A stretch of 64,000 bases of DNA from an uncultured Clostridia bacterium (GCA_947389015.1 CANDVA010000002.1:124001-188000), one strand, 5' to 3'; shown: positions 43,050 through 51,792, numbered from the stretch's first letter. The notes: generated by a model from the sequence alone, not told the origin. Numbers and translations are program-made.

Positions 43050-44165
43050 ATGACATCGGTGCTTTTGACAGCGCAGCAGGCGCTGACCGAAATGGAGGTC
43101 GAATTCCCAAATCTTTTCGGCGGTATGGCAATAAATTATTACCGAGGGTTTAAGTTATTCGGCATAAATATTTATTGGTACGGCGTGCTCATCGTAGCGG
43201 GCATCGTCCTTGCGTATCTGTACGCTATGCGCCGCGCGACAAGAGATTTCGGACTGGCAAAGGAACGAGTTTTCGACGTAGTATTCGCGGCGATAATCGG
43301 CGGATTTGTGTGCGCGAGGATTTACTTCTGCGTATTCACGGAGCTGAAAAATCCGGGTACGTACACATTTGCAAAGGTCTTTACGGGCATACGTGACGGC
43401 GGTCTGGCTATCTACGGCGGAGTTATCGGCGCATTTATAGTGGGCTATATATTCTGTCGAATACGAAAGGTAAACTTCTTTGCAATGGCCGATCTGGCGT
43501 CGCTCGGATTTCTTATCGGACAGACATTAGGACGCTGGGGCAATTTTATCAATCAGGAGGCTTACGGCGAGGTCTGCGACCCGAATTGGATATTCGGCAT
43601 GAGCGGCTCAAAGATCGCGACAGAGGTTGAGGCGGGGGCACTCGTTCACCCGTGCTTTCTGTACGAGAGCGTCTGGTGTCTTGTCGGGTTTGTGCTGCTG
43701 CATTTTTACAGCAAAAAGCTGCGCACCTTCGACGGCGAGATAACGCTTATGTATGTTGCGTGGTACGGTCTGGGACGGTTCTTTATCGAGGGTCTGCGCA
43801 CCGACAGCTTGTATGCGGGAAGTCTGCGTATATCGCAGATAGTCGCGGGTGCGTCGTTTGCTGCGGGACTTGTTCTGTTTATAATTTTCAAGGTCGTCAC
43901 GGCGAAAAAGGAGATACCGCTTTACGTCAATTCGGACGCGTCAAAGGAGCTTATCGAGCGTGACCGCGCCGTTGAGGAAGAAAAAAAGCGGAAAAAGCTC
44001 GCAAAAAAGGAAAAAGCCGCGCCGAGCATTCTCGGTGAGGGCGTGGAATTGGACGATGACACCGACAGCCTGCTTACGGCTGATACGGAAGATGATGACG
44101 AGGTCACGGAGGAGGCTCCCGTGATCCCCGAAGAAAACAGCGAAAGCGACAATAAGGAGGAATAA
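43050..44165 (+). CDS. lgt: Prolipoprotein diacylglyceryl transferase (Lgt) with acidic C-terminal tail
   Basis: This 371-aa protein has about seven membrane helices. The Lgt signature is [13 protein letters not shown] (about residue 150), with [12 protein letters not shown] before it and [13 protein letters not shown] after it. It moves diacylglycerol from phosphatidylglycerol onto lipobox Cys. A ~90-residue cytoplasmic tail, first basic ([14 protein letters not shown]) then acidic, extends past the usual ~280-aa body. It is encoded 2 nt after ymfH. Confidence 0.95.
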   Translation: MTSVLLTAQQALTEMEVEFPNLFGGMAINYYRGFKLFGINIYWYGVLIVAGIVLAYLYAMRRATRDFGLAKERVFDVVFAAIIGGFVCARIYFCVFTELKNPGTYTFAKVFTGIRDGGLAIYGGVIGAFIVGYIFCRIRKVNFFAMADLASLGFLIGQTLGRWGNFINQEAYGEVCDPNWIFGMSGSKIATEVEAGALVHPCFLYESVWCLVGFVLLHFYSKKLRTFDGEITLMYVAWYGLGRFFIEGLRTDSLYAGSLRISQIVAGASFAAGLVLFIIFKVVTAKKEIPLYVNSDASKELIERDRAVEEEKKRKKLAKKEKAAPSILGEGVELDDDTDSLLTADTEDDDEVTEEAPVIPEENSESDNKEE

Positions 44166-44167
44166 TT

Positions 44168-45007
44168 ATGAGCGCAAATATAATTGACGGAAAGGCGATA
44201 TCAGCCGCTGTAAAAGAACAGGTTCGCGACGAGATAGCTCGCGACAAGCTTACCGTGGGTCTTGCCGTTGTAATAGTCGGCGACGACCCCGCAAGCCGCG
44301 TATACGTCAACAACAAGAAAAAGGCTTGCGAATTCTGCGGTATTAAGAGCTACGAGTACGCGCTCCCCGCGGATACAACGCAGAACGAGCTGCTGGAGCT
44401 TATCGATACGCTCAACGCGGACAAGAACGTAAACGGCATACTCGTTCAGCTCCCGCTTCCCAAGCACCTAGACGAAAAGGCGGTTATCGAGCGTATTTCA
44501 CCGAACAAAGACGTTGACGCGTTTCACGAGAGCAATGTCGGGCGCATTATGATCGGCAATTACAGCTTTCTCCCCTGCACCCCCGCGGGCTGTATGGAGC
44601 TTATCCACAGCACGGGCGTTGAGGTCGCGGGCAAGGAGTGCGTAGTCATAGGCCGCTCGAATATCGTCGGGAAGCCAATGGCTATGCTGCTGCTCCACGA
44701 GAACGGCACGGTGACCGTATGCCACAGCAAAACACGCGATCTCGCCGAGGTATGCCGCAGAGCGGATATTCTGGTCGCGGCGGTGGGTCGTACGAATTTC
44801 GTCACGGCGGATATGGTAAAGCCTGGCGCAGTCGTTATAGACGTGGGTATTAACCGCCTCGAAAACGGAAAGCTCTGCGGCGACGTGAAGTTCGACGAGG
44901 TGAGCGGGATCGCAGGGTGGATAACTCCCGTCCCCGGCGGCGTGGGTCCCATGACGATCGCTATGCTTATGCGCAATACCGTCACAGCGGCGAGAATTCA
45001 AAAATGA
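44168..45007 (+). CDS. folD: Bifunctional methylenetetrahydrofolate dehydrogenase/cyclohydrolase FolD
   Basis: This 279-aa protein shows [19 protein letters not shown] (catalytic Lys), the [16 protein letters not shown] signature, [11 protein letters not shown] and the NADP-binding [11 protein letters not shown]. It interconverts methylene-THF and formyl-THF. It follows lgt by 2 nt and overlaps the next small gene by 4 nt. Confidence 0.97.
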   Translation: MSANIIDGKAISAAVKEQVRDEIARDKLTVGLAVVIVGDDPASRVYVNNKKKACEFCGIKSYEYALPADTTQNELLELIDTLNADKNVNGILVQLPLPKHLDEKAVIERISPNKDVDAFHESNVGRIMIGNYSFLPCTPAGCMELIHSTGVEVAGKECVVIGRSNIVGKPMAMLLLHENGTVTVCHSKTRDLAEVCRRADILVAAVGRTNFVTADMVKPGAVVIDVGINRLENGKLCGDVKFDEVSGIAGWITPVPGGVGPMTIAMLMRNTVTAARIQK

Positions 45008-45177
45008 AGAACGCCAAGGGATTTTTGAGGAGCGCAATAGTACTCACGGCAGCGCTTGCGGTGATCTGTATATTTATGCCCGAATGGGGAGTTATACAAA
45101 TAGTTATTGTTCTGCTGGTCGCGCTTTTAACGGGACTGCAATGGTTTTTGTTTTTCTACATAAAGAATGTTAAGTGA
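45004..45177 (+). CDS. Small membrane protein (57 aa)
   Basis: The 57-aa frame starts at an ATG that overlaps the folD stop (ATGA). It is composed of two predicted membrane helices (residues ~9-25 and ~29-50) with basic ends MKNAKGFLR and IKNVK. The family is unknown. Translational coupling to folD supports it being real. Confidence 0.65.
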   Translation: MKNAKGFLRSAIVLTAALAVICIFMPEWGVIQIVIVLLVALLTGLQWFLFFYIKNVK

Positions 45178-45191
45178 GATAAATTGGATTT

Positions 45192-45333
45192 TATCTTAGC
45201 AAAGAGTTGTTTGGGTCGCTGATTAGTTTTTTCTGCCACCGGCAGAAAAAACTAATTTATCAAGGATTTTGCCTGTTGGCAAAATCCTTGATTTGGGGAA
45301 AAACTCTTGTTTTTCCCCAAGCCCTTTTAGCGC
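45192..45333 (+). repeat. Dispersed three-hairpin repeat, copy 2 (inverted relative to copy 1)
   Basis: There are three back-to-back perfect hairpins: a 16-bp stem with 3-nt loop (45222-45256, TTTTTTCTGCC arm), a 13-bp stem with TGTT loop (45261-45290, CAAGGATTTTGCC arm) and a 12-bp stem (45293-45320, TTGGGGAAAAAC arm). It shares ends and order with 40069-40222. It has no ORF and lies at the end of the folD operon. Confidence 0.82.
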
Positions 45334-45360
45334 TTTTTTGTTTTTGCTGCTACGCGGCGT

Positions 45361-45428
45361 TTCGGGCTCCGCCCGAACCCGGCAAGGGCTCTGCCCTTGC
45401 ACCCCGCCAAAGGGACCGGTCCCTTTGG
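45361..45428. repeat. GC-rich hairpin array next to copy 2
   Basis: Three further inverted repeats lie in a row: TTCGGGCTCCGCCCGAA (45361-45377), GCAAGGG/CCCTTGC (45382-45400) and a 22-bp perfect palindrome with CCAAAGGGACC arms (45407-45428). Together with copy 2, this forms a ~240-bp non-coding block between convergent genes. Confidence 0.7.
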
Positions 45429-45515
45429 AATCCCGATTTTTTGGTCATAGAGCTTATGCGCTAAATTCTGATTTACCAAAACAAAAAGGCAAGATCACTC
45501 TCGCCTCCTTGTATT

Positions 45516-45857
45516 TTAAAGCCCAAAGCTAACGGAAAGCGCGTCGTTTACCTGCTGCATGGAGCTGCTGTCAAGCTCTCCCATGCGTTCCTTCAAACGC
45601 CTTTTATCCAATGTACGAACCTGCTCCAGAAGTACGACCGAGTCCTTAGCCAAGCCACAGGACGACGCTGCCACGGATATATGTGTCGGGAGCTGGGATT
45701 TTTCCTTTTTACTCGTTATCGCCGCCGCGATGACTGTCGGCGAATGCTTGTTTCCTACGTCGTTCTGGACTATCAGAACGGGACGTATTCCGCCCTGTTC
45801 CGAGCCTACCACGGGACTCAGATCGGCGTAATATATCTCACCGCGTTTAACTAACAT
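45516..45857 (-). CDS. mazF: MazF/EndoA-type mRNA interferase toxin
   Basis: This is a 113-aa protein from the ATG at 45857, with AAAGGA upstream. It carries the MazF/PemK core: RGEIYYADLSPVVGSEQGG, RPVLIVQND and the TVIAAAITSK strand. The family cleaves mRNA and 16S rRNA at short sites. No antitoxin (MazE-like) gene is visible next to it. The upstream 155 nt to dgt holds only promoter-like AT-rich sequence. Confidence 0.9.
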   Translation of the reverse strand: MLVKRGEIYYADLSPVVGSEQGGIRPVLIVQNDVGNKHSPTVIAAAITSKKEKSQLPTHISVAASSCGLAKDSVVLLEQVRTLDKRRLKERMGELDSSSMQQVNDALSVSFGL

Positions 45858-46012
45858 TAAAACCATTCCTTTCATTATTATCGGCAGAACTGTTTGTCTG
45901 CACTTCCCTGTCGAGAATATTATTGACGTTGATTTTTCGATTATTCAATAATTTTCCGACATTATATTTTATTCCGGGCAACATTAAATTGTTATCGGAG
46001 AACGGAGTTTTT

Positions 46013-47440
46013 ATGTTTACATGGGATAAACTGCTCTGCGCCAAGCGCGAGCGCGAGCATACCTCACAGAACCCCGGCGACGTGCGCACCGAGTTCCGCA
46101 AGGACTACCACCGCATAATCGGCAGCGCGTCTTTTCGACGGCTTCAGGACAAGGCGCAGGTCTACCCGCTGAAGCGCGGAGACCGCGTAAGAACACGCCT
46201 TACCCACTCGCTGGAGGTAAGCTCGTTCGCGGGCTCGCTCGGCGATACAATCTTCCGCAAGCTTATTGATAAAAATACCGAGGGCGTAAACGATATCGTC
46301 CGCGAAAACTGCTGCGATATTCTGGAGTGCGCGGGACTGGTGCATGATATCGGGAACCCGCCGTTCGGACACTTCGGAGAGTTCTCCATACGCCAATGGT
46401 TCGAGGATAACCTGATAAAGCTGACGTTCAGGGGCAAGCCCGTATCGGAGCTGCTTAATGAGCAAATGAAAGCGGACTTTCTCAACTTCGAGGGCAACGC
46501 ACAGGCGCTCCGCGTACTGACGCGGCTGCACTGCCTTATGGATATGAACACGGGAATGAACCTCACCTACGCGCTGCTTAACACGATAGTCAAATATCCC
46601 GTAAGCTCGACGGAAATCGACAAAAAAAGCGGCGATATACGGACTAAAAAAATGGGCTACTACCTTTCGGAGGAGGTGCTTTTCCGTGATATAACCTCAC
46701 ACACGGGCGTTGGAAACTGCCGCTATCCGCTGACGTATATTCTGGAAAGCGCGGACGATATCGCCTATAAGACCGCCGATATCGAGGACGCATCGGTCAA
46801 AGGACTTATTGACTGTCACCTAATACTTGACGAGCTGAGGAGCGAGCGTTATCGTGAAAAATGCAAATCACCCGAGGAGAATGAAATGCTGGAAAAAGCT
46901 GCCGCAGAGCTTGAAAAGTCGTTCAAATCGACAGAGAGCTTCAATATGCGCAATCCGCAGCTTAAAGCCGTTCAGCGGTGGATAGTAAAACTGCAGAATA
47001 TGCTGATCTATGCTGCGGCAGACGCGTTCTGCGACAACTACGCGGCGATAATGAACGGCAAATTTAAAAGCGAACTGCTTGAGGAAAGCCCTGCAAGAAC
47101 GCTCGCCTACGCGCTCGGCGATATCGCATATCGCTACGCGTTCCGCTCCTCGGTCATCGTTATGAGCGAGCTGTCGGAAAGCTCCATAATGACGTTTCTG
47201 CTAGACAAGATAGTATGGGCTGCGCTCAGGTTTGAAACCGAGGAGAAACGAATTTTTGACCGCGACCTTACCGAAGTGCTGTCGGAAAACTACCTTGAAA
47301 TTTGCAGGCGGGCATGCGAGGGCAAGTCGGACGCGGAGCAATGCTACCGCCGCCTGCTGTTCGCAACGGACTGCGTATGCGGAATGACGGACAGCTACGC
47401 GGAGGAATTTTACTGTATTCTGAGCGGAAATAAGGGGTGA
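46013..47440 (+). CDS. dgt: dGTP triphosphohydrolase
   Basis: This is a 475-aa HD-domain protein from the ATG at 46013, with ACGGAG upstream. The metal ligands are in RTRLTHSLEV, LVHDIGNPPFGHFGE and ILESADDIAYK, as in dGTPases. It hydrolyses dGTP (or other dNTPs) to nucleoside and triphosphate. It is divergent from mazF and followed 4 nt later by a response regulator. Confidence 0.93.
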   Translation: MFTWDKLLCAKREREHTSQNPGDVRTEFRKDYHRIIGSASFRRLQDKAQVYPLKRGDRVRTRLTHSLEVSSFAGSLGDTIFRKLIDKNTEGVNDIVRENCCDILECAGLVHDIGNPPFGHFGEFSIRQWFEDNLIKLTFRGKPVSELLNEQMKADFLNFEGNAQALRVLTRLHCLMDMNTGMNLTYALLNTIVKYPVSSTEIDKKSGDIRTKKMGYYLSEEVLFRDITSHTGVGNCRYPLTYILESADDIAYKTADIEDASVKGLIDCHLILDELRSERYREKCKSPEENEMLEKAAAELEKSFKSTESFNMRNPQLKAVQRWIVKLQNMLIYAAADAFCDNYAAIMNGKFKSELLEESPARTLAYALGDIAYRYAFRSSVIVMSELSESSIMTFLLDKIVWAALRFETEEKRIFDRDLTEVLSENYLEICRRACEGKSDAEQCYRRLLFATDCVCGMTDSYAEEFYCILSGNKG

Positions 47441-47444
47441 CGGT

Positions 47445-48113
47445 ATGTACAAGGTATTTCTTGCCGAGGACGACGACGGCATAGCAAACGCGATAATAAA
47501 GCGGCTTTCAGAATGGGAATTCGAGGTACGGCGCGCGGACAACTACCGCGACGTTATGGGAGAATTCAAGGAATTCGAGCCGCATATCGTAATGCTTGAC
47601 ATTTCGCTGCCGTTCTACAACGGATTTCACTGGTGCAGCGAGATACGGCAGATCAGCAAATGTCCCGTGGTGTTCATATCGTCCGCGTCGGATAATCTGA
47701 ATATCGTCACGGCTATGAATATGGGCGGCGACGACTTCATTGCCAAGCCGTTCGATCTGAGCGTATTGGTCGCAAAGATTCAGGCTATACTGCGGCGAAG
47801 CTACGATTTTGCGGAGAATATAGGCGTTATCACGCATAAGGGCGCGGTGCTGAACACTGCCGACGCTACTTTGAAATTTAACGGCGAAAAGATCGATCTC
47901 ACCAAAAACGAATACCGCATTATGGAAACGCTGCTCGAAAACAAAGGTAAGGTCGTGAGCCGCGAGCGACTTATGAACAGACTATGGGAGACCGACAGCT
48001 TCGTCGACGAAAACACCCTCTCGGTGAATATCGCGCGACTGCGGAAAAAGCTGGAGCAGGCTGGGCTGCACGATTTCATCACCACAAAGATCGGAATGGG
48101 ATATATCGTTTAA
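47445..48113 (+). CDS. OmpR-family response regulator, no adjacent kinase
   Basis: This 222-aa protein has a receiver domain with acidic pocket EDDD (8-11), phospho-acceptor D52 in VMLDISLP, Thr/Ser site VFISSAS and Lys in IAKPFD. A winged-helix DNA-binding domain (about 125-222) has LTKNEYRIMETLLENKGKVV. It resembles BceR/VirR-like regulators. No histidine kinase gene follows; the next gene is a hydrolase. Confidence 0.93.
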   Translation: MYKVFLAEDDDGIANAIIKRLSEWEFEVRRADNYRDVMGEFKEFEPHIVMLDISLPFYNGFHWCSEIRQISKCPVVFISSASDNLNIVTAMNMGGDDFIAKPFDLSVLVAKIQAILRRSYDFAENIGVITHKGAVLNTADATLKFNGEKIDLTKNEYRIMETLLENKGKVVSRERLMNRLWETDSFVDENTLSVNIARLRKKLEQAGLHDFITTKIGMGYIV

Positions 48114-48124
48114 AGGAGAACGCA

Positions 48125-48745
48125 ATGAATTTGATATTGGTACACGGACTCGGGCAAAGCGCGGCGGCGTGGAACAAGACCGCAGAGCACCTCCCAAAGG
48201 GCATTTCTCCCGTCTGTCCGGAGCTTTCGGAGCTTTCCCGCGGTGATTACAATAAACTTTATTCGGCGTTTTGCGGCTACTGCAACGGTTTTGATATGCC
48301 GCTCGATCTGTGCGGACTGTCGCTCGGCGCGATGCTGGCGCTGAATTACGCCGTTGACTTTTCCGAAAAGGTTCGCTCGCTGATTTTGGTCGGGGGACAG
48401 TATAAGGTTCCGAGCTCACTTATTAAGCTGCAAGGGGTGATATTTCGTTTTATGCCGAAAAGCTCTTTTGAGGGCAAGGGATTTGACAAATCGGACTTTA
48501 TTGCGCTAAACGGCTCAATGGCGGGTCTGGACTTCACGGATAAAATGAAGAACGTGACTGCGAAAACACTTGTCGCCATCGGCGAGCGCGACAAGCCCAA
48601 CGCAAAGGCGGCGAACGAGATGTCGGCGCTGCTTGGCTGCCCGTTGGAAATAATCTCGAATTCGGGTCATGAGGTCAATGTTGATAACCCCGAGGCGTTT
48701 GCGGAAATGATAGAAGCGTTTTATAAAAGATCAGGGCTTATCTAG
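48125..48745 (+). CDS. Alpha/beta hydrolase
   Basis: This is a 206-aa protein from the ATG at 48125, directly after AAAGGAGAA. It has the oxyanion segment LVHGLGQSAAAW, nucleophile elbow CGLSLGAML (about residue 66), acid Asp in AIGERDKPN and catalytic His in SNSGHEVN. Substrate unknown. Its 3' end overlaps the convergent FAD oxidoreductase gene by 15 nt. Confidence 0.85.
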   Translation: MNLILVHGLGQSAAAWNKTAEHLPKGISPVCPELSELSRGDYNKLYSAFCGYCNGFDMPLDLCGLSLGAMLALNYAVDFSEKVRSLILVGGQYKVPSSLIKLQGVIFRFMPKSSFEGKGFDKSDFIALNGSMAGLDFTDKMKNVTAKTLVAIGERDKPNAKAANEMSALLGCPLEIISNSGHEVNVDNPEAFAEMIEAFYKRSGLI

Positions 48746-50044
48746 ATCTACGTTGGCGGGGTTGTCGAGCAGTTTACCGTCACGGGCGAACCTCGAACCA
48801 TGGCACGGACAGTCCCACGAACGCTCTTCAACGTTCCATTTCAACGCGCAGCCGAGGTGCGGACAGCGCGGAACGGTCGGTGTGAGCAGATTTTTTGCGG
48901 CGCTCAGTCCGTTTATCAGGAGCTGTTTTTTCAGTATGCTGCGGCTTGGACTGAATACCTCGGCGTATGGATTATCCCTGCCTAGTATCTTATCGCGAAG
49001 TATCTCCGCGGCAGCCATGGCGCTTGTCAGCCCCCACTTGTTAAAGCCCGTCGCCGCGTACATATTCGGCGTGAGCGCGGAATAGTTGCCGATATACGGT
49101 ATTCCGTCGAGCGAAATGCAGTCCTGTGCGCTCCACAGGTACTGTACCTCCGCGTCGGGATATGAGCTTTTGGCAAAATCCTGCAATGCCCGGCGTCGAC
49201 AGGGCTCGCCCGTTTTGTGCGCCTCGCCGCCGATAAGCAGTAAATCTCCGCAGCTCCTGAACGAGTAGCCGAAAGTGTTCTCGTCCATATAGATACCGTG
49301 CAGCTCAGGCGCGTTTTTCAGCGCGATAACATCGGAACGGCTCTGATACAGCTTGAGAAAATAGCTGCCATGAGTGTTTATGAACGGAAAATGGGTGGTT
49401 ATCACGATCTTGTCGGCAGTGACGCGCGCACGCTTTGAGAGCGCGGTCTTTCCGCTGATCTCTATTATATGGGTGCGCTCGAAAATGCGGACGTTATCGG
49501 ACATCTCGCTTACAATGCCTCGCAGGAATTTCAACGGGTCAAACACCGCCTGATTTTTAAAACATACCGCCCCGACAGTCGAAAACGGCAGCTCCGTGAC
49601 CTCGCAGATATTCGCCGAAAATCCTATTTTCGCCAGCGCCCCGACCTCGGTCTCAAGTGCTTCGCGATCCGCTCGGGAATAAATATAGCTGTCGGTTTTG
49701 CGGAAACCGCAGTCGATTTTTCGGCACAGCTCGGCATAGCGCTTCAGCGCGTTTTGGTTTGCTTCAAGATACATTTTCGCTTTCTCCGCTCCGTATTCGC
49801 GGAGAATTTTTTGGTAAATCAGCCCGTGCTGGAACGTGAGCTTCGCGGTCGTTCTGCCCGTCGTTCCCGAGCATATGCGTCTGCGCTCCGCGACAATGCA
49901 CGATACGCCGCTTTTTTGCAGCTCGTAAGCTGTCAGCAGCCCCGCGATACCGCCGCCGACTATCAGCACATCGGTCTTTAAATTGCCCCTTGCCGGGGGG
50001 AATTCGGGCATATCGACCGTCTCCCATACTGATAAGTTCTCCAT
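48731..50044 (-). CDS. FAD-dependent oxidoreductase with C-terminal Rieske domain
   Basis: This 437-aa protein has an N-terminal FAD/NAD-type Rossmann motif DVLIVGGGIAGLLTAYEL (about 25-42) of the DAO family. The GYSFRSCGDLLLIGGEAH and GFNKWGLTSAM segments are typical of Rieske-containing DAO proteins. The C-terminal Rieske [2Fe-2S] ligands are CPHLGC and CPCHGS. Substrate unknown. An AGGTGAAC site precedes the ATG. It is transcribed leftward from a divergent region with a hairpin. Confidence 0.9.
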   Translation of the reverse strand: MENLSVWETVDMPEFPPARGNLKTDVLIVGGGIAGLLTAYELQKSGVSCIVAERRRICSGTTGRTTAKLTFQHGLIYQKILREYGAEKAKMYLEANQNALKRYAELCRKIDCGFRKTDSYIYSRADREALETEVGALAKIGFSANICEVTELPFSTVGAVCFKNQAVFDPLKFLRGIVSEMSDNVRIFERTHIIEISGKTALSKRARVTADKIVITTHFPFINTHGSYFLKLYQSRSDVIALKNAPELHGIYMDENTFGYSFRSCGDLLLIGGEAHKTGEPCRRRALQDFAKSSYPDAEVQYLWSAQDCISLDGIPYIGNYSALTPNMYAATGFNKWGLTSAMAAAEILRDKILGRDNPYAEVFSPSRSILKKQLLINGLSAAKNLLTPTVPRCPHLGCALKWNVEERSWDCPCHGSRFARDGKLLDNPANVDLDKP

Positions 50045-50095
50045 TTGTTCACCTCGTTTTAACGTTATTTCTTACTATTATTTCCCGATAAACAC

Positions 50096-50125
50096 AAAAA
50101 AACCGCGGATAATCCGCGGTTTTTT
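50096..50125. terminator. Terminator-like hairpin between divergent genes
   Basis: AAAAAACCGCGGA and TCCGCGGTTTTTT-type arms form a 12-13-bp stem with a TAA loop, flanked by A- and T-runs. It lies between the starts of two divergent genes (50044 leftward, 50162 rightward), where no transcript should end. It could act as an attenuator in the leader of the rightward gene. Confidence 0.6.
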
Positions 50126-50161
50126 CCGTAAAATATTTTTAAAGATTTTGAGGTGAAAAAA

Positions 50162-50569
50162 ATGTGCTTGACGGTGGTGGTCGGCAAAAGCAATGCCGAC
50201 AAATTTCTCGAAAGGCGTCCCATTATCGGGACGGCAGACCACGCTTCGGTGGACTGTGAATTCGCGGCAGTTATCGTGGGAAAGGGCGCGGAGCTTGAGG
50301 TGAAGTCCGCGCTCGGAGTTATCGTGGACGGCGACAGCTTCCGCCAAAAAATACCGCGCGGGATACAGCTTATAACCTGCGGGATAAGCTCCAAAAATAC
50401 CGTATCGATAACGTCGCGCACCGCTGATAAGCTCACATTGTCGCTCAACCGCGGCATACGCACCGCATCGGGAATATGCGAGCCGCTCGAGCAGCCCGTG
50501 GACGTACCCGAGGGCACCGACGAATTTGACGTTATGGCGGCGTTCGCGGCGAAAATGCTGCTGGACTAA
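50162..50569 (+). CDS. Hypothetical protein (135 aa)
   Basis: This is a 135-aa protein from the ATG at 50162, 6 nt behind GAGGTG. It is soluble, alternating beta-like strands: LTVVVGKSNADKFLE, FAAVIVGKGAELEV, GVIVDGDSFRQKIP and LITCGISSKNTVSITS. I do not recognise the family with certainty. It ends CGISSKNT... and MAAFAAKMLL. Its leader carries the hairpin at 50096-50125. Confidence 0.7.
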   Translation: MCLTVVVGKSNADKFLERRPIIGTADHASVDCEFAAVIVGKGAELEVKSALGVIVDGDSFRQKIPRGIQLITCGISSKNTVSITSRTADKLTLSLNRGIRTASGICEPLEQPVDVPEGTDEFDVMAAFAAKMLLD

Positions 50570-50711
50570 TATAATGACGGCTGCACAAAAAAAAGAAGCC
50601 AAACACTGCAATTCCCAAAACATTTTCACTGAAAGCGGCTGCTTTTTAATATCGCTCAATATTTTACGGGCAATTCACATTTTATATCGGATACTTGAAA
50701 TTCGGATTTCG

Positions 50712-50743
50712 GCAGTTGATTCATTTAGCAGTTGATTCATTTA
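50712..50743. repeat. Tandem 16-bp duplication at a gene end
   Basis: GCAGTTGATTCATTTA occurs twice head to tail (50712-50727 and 50728-50743). The pair is enclosed by GATTTCGG and CCGAAATC (50705-50712, 50745-50752). It overlaps the stop codon of the leftward gene. The 170-nt gap from 50570 holds nothing else I can identify. Confidence 0.8.
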
Positions 50744-51745
50744 TCCGAAATCTTTCATAAATTTTTCTAAAACAGCTGCCGAACCCTCCATTTCGTTTTC
50801 CTTTAAACATTGGCACACTTTGCCGACCTTAGCAGCAATACTTTTTTGCTCGATAAGTAAAGCGCCTTCTGTGTCACTCTTCTCGCGCTTTTGCTTATGC
50901 TGTTTTTTTCTTGTGGTCTGCTTACCGTGTTCACGCGTTTCACCCGTATCGAAAAATTCTACTCCTCTGACGGTTGAAATAGCAATCCTTGTCTGAGTAT
51001 TGGTGTGGCCGCCCGTGTCTTTCACGACGTGAACGGAGCCGCCCGCCGCCAGTGCCGCTGCAGTCATACTGCCGGTACTGCTCCGCGTGCGTAGATAGGC
51101 GGTGATTTTTTCCACAAAATCACTTGTCATCGCAGCATAATTTTCGTCATTCGGTATCGCAAACGAATCGGCAAGGTTTTCGTTCTCATATTCATTTACC
51201 GCCTTCTGAAAATCGGCTTGCTGCGTCGACGGCAATATTGAGAATAATTCTTCAAAAACTACGTTCCATAAGTTACGTGCTTCAATAATATTACTGTGCT
51301 TTCTGGGGTTAAGCCCTTTCGTATCCAACGCTCTCTGCACAACGGCTTTGCGCGGCTCGGTAGTTTCACTTGTTTCACGCGGGAGCGTATCCGATGTTTC
51401 CGTTCTCTGCAAAGCGACCGAGCGTTTGCGTATATCCATACCCTGCTCGCAAGACAGCGAATGCATCTGTGCGGGCTTGTCGGAAGCATAATTCGCATTC
51501 GCATCACCATGTGAAATCTTCAAAAGGGTCTCCGAGCCGTTTTTCGATTCATCGAGAATATAGGTTTTATCCGGTTTCCCAAATATTCTCTCGTGTATTT
51601 TTTCATCCAAAAAGCTCATATCTCCACTGCTTTTTGATTTGCTTGAAAAAGTCGCAAAACGCTGATTCATAATGTGTTCGGCAGCGGGCGCTGAATCCGC
51701 GTTTTGGAGCTTGCGAACTGGAAATTTGGAGACATATTCGTACAT
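50741..51745 (-). CDS. Disordered protein at end of the injection-system operon; effector candidate
   Basis: This is a 334-aa protein from the ATG at 51745 (AGGAAGTG upstream). I recognise no known family. The N-terminal ~150 residues are low in structure and rich in Ser, Thr, Lys and Glu, with QR-containing bits (ALQRTE, VVQRAL) reminiscent of cargo-type proteins near extracellular CIS. Helical segments follow (ARNLWNVVFEELFSILP). A Gly/Ala stretch and a Thr/His segment (VKDTGGHTNTQTRIAI) lead to a very basic stretch (KQTTRKKQHKQKREK). It has no signal peptide or membrane helix. Last gene of the cluster. Confidence 0.6.
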   Translation of the reverse strand: MYEYVSKFPVRKLQNADSAPAAEHIMNQRFATFSSKSKSSGDMSFLDEKIHERIFGKPDKTYILDESKNGSETLLKISHGDANANYASDKPAQMHSLSCEQGMDIRKRSVALQRTETSDTLPRETSETTEPRKAVVQRALDTKGLNPRKHSNIIEARNLWNVVFEELFSILPSTQQADFQKAVNEYENENLADSFAIPNDENYAAMTSDFVEKITAYLRTRSSTGSMTAAALAAGGSVHVVKDTGGHTNTQTRIAISTVRGVEFFDTGETREHGKQTTRKKQHKQKREKSDTEGALLIEQKSIAAKVGKVCQCLKENEMEGSAAVLEKFMKDFG

Positions 51746-51792
51746 AAAAATCACTTCCTGTTATAAATTACATCATATTGTGGGGTAATACC

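Noticed and set aside
45847-46101. Minus-strand frame upstream of mazF considered as an antitoxin
   Set aside because: It overlaps the dgt start, has no Shine-Dalgarno sequence, and the product does not look like a MazE or a DNA-binding protein.
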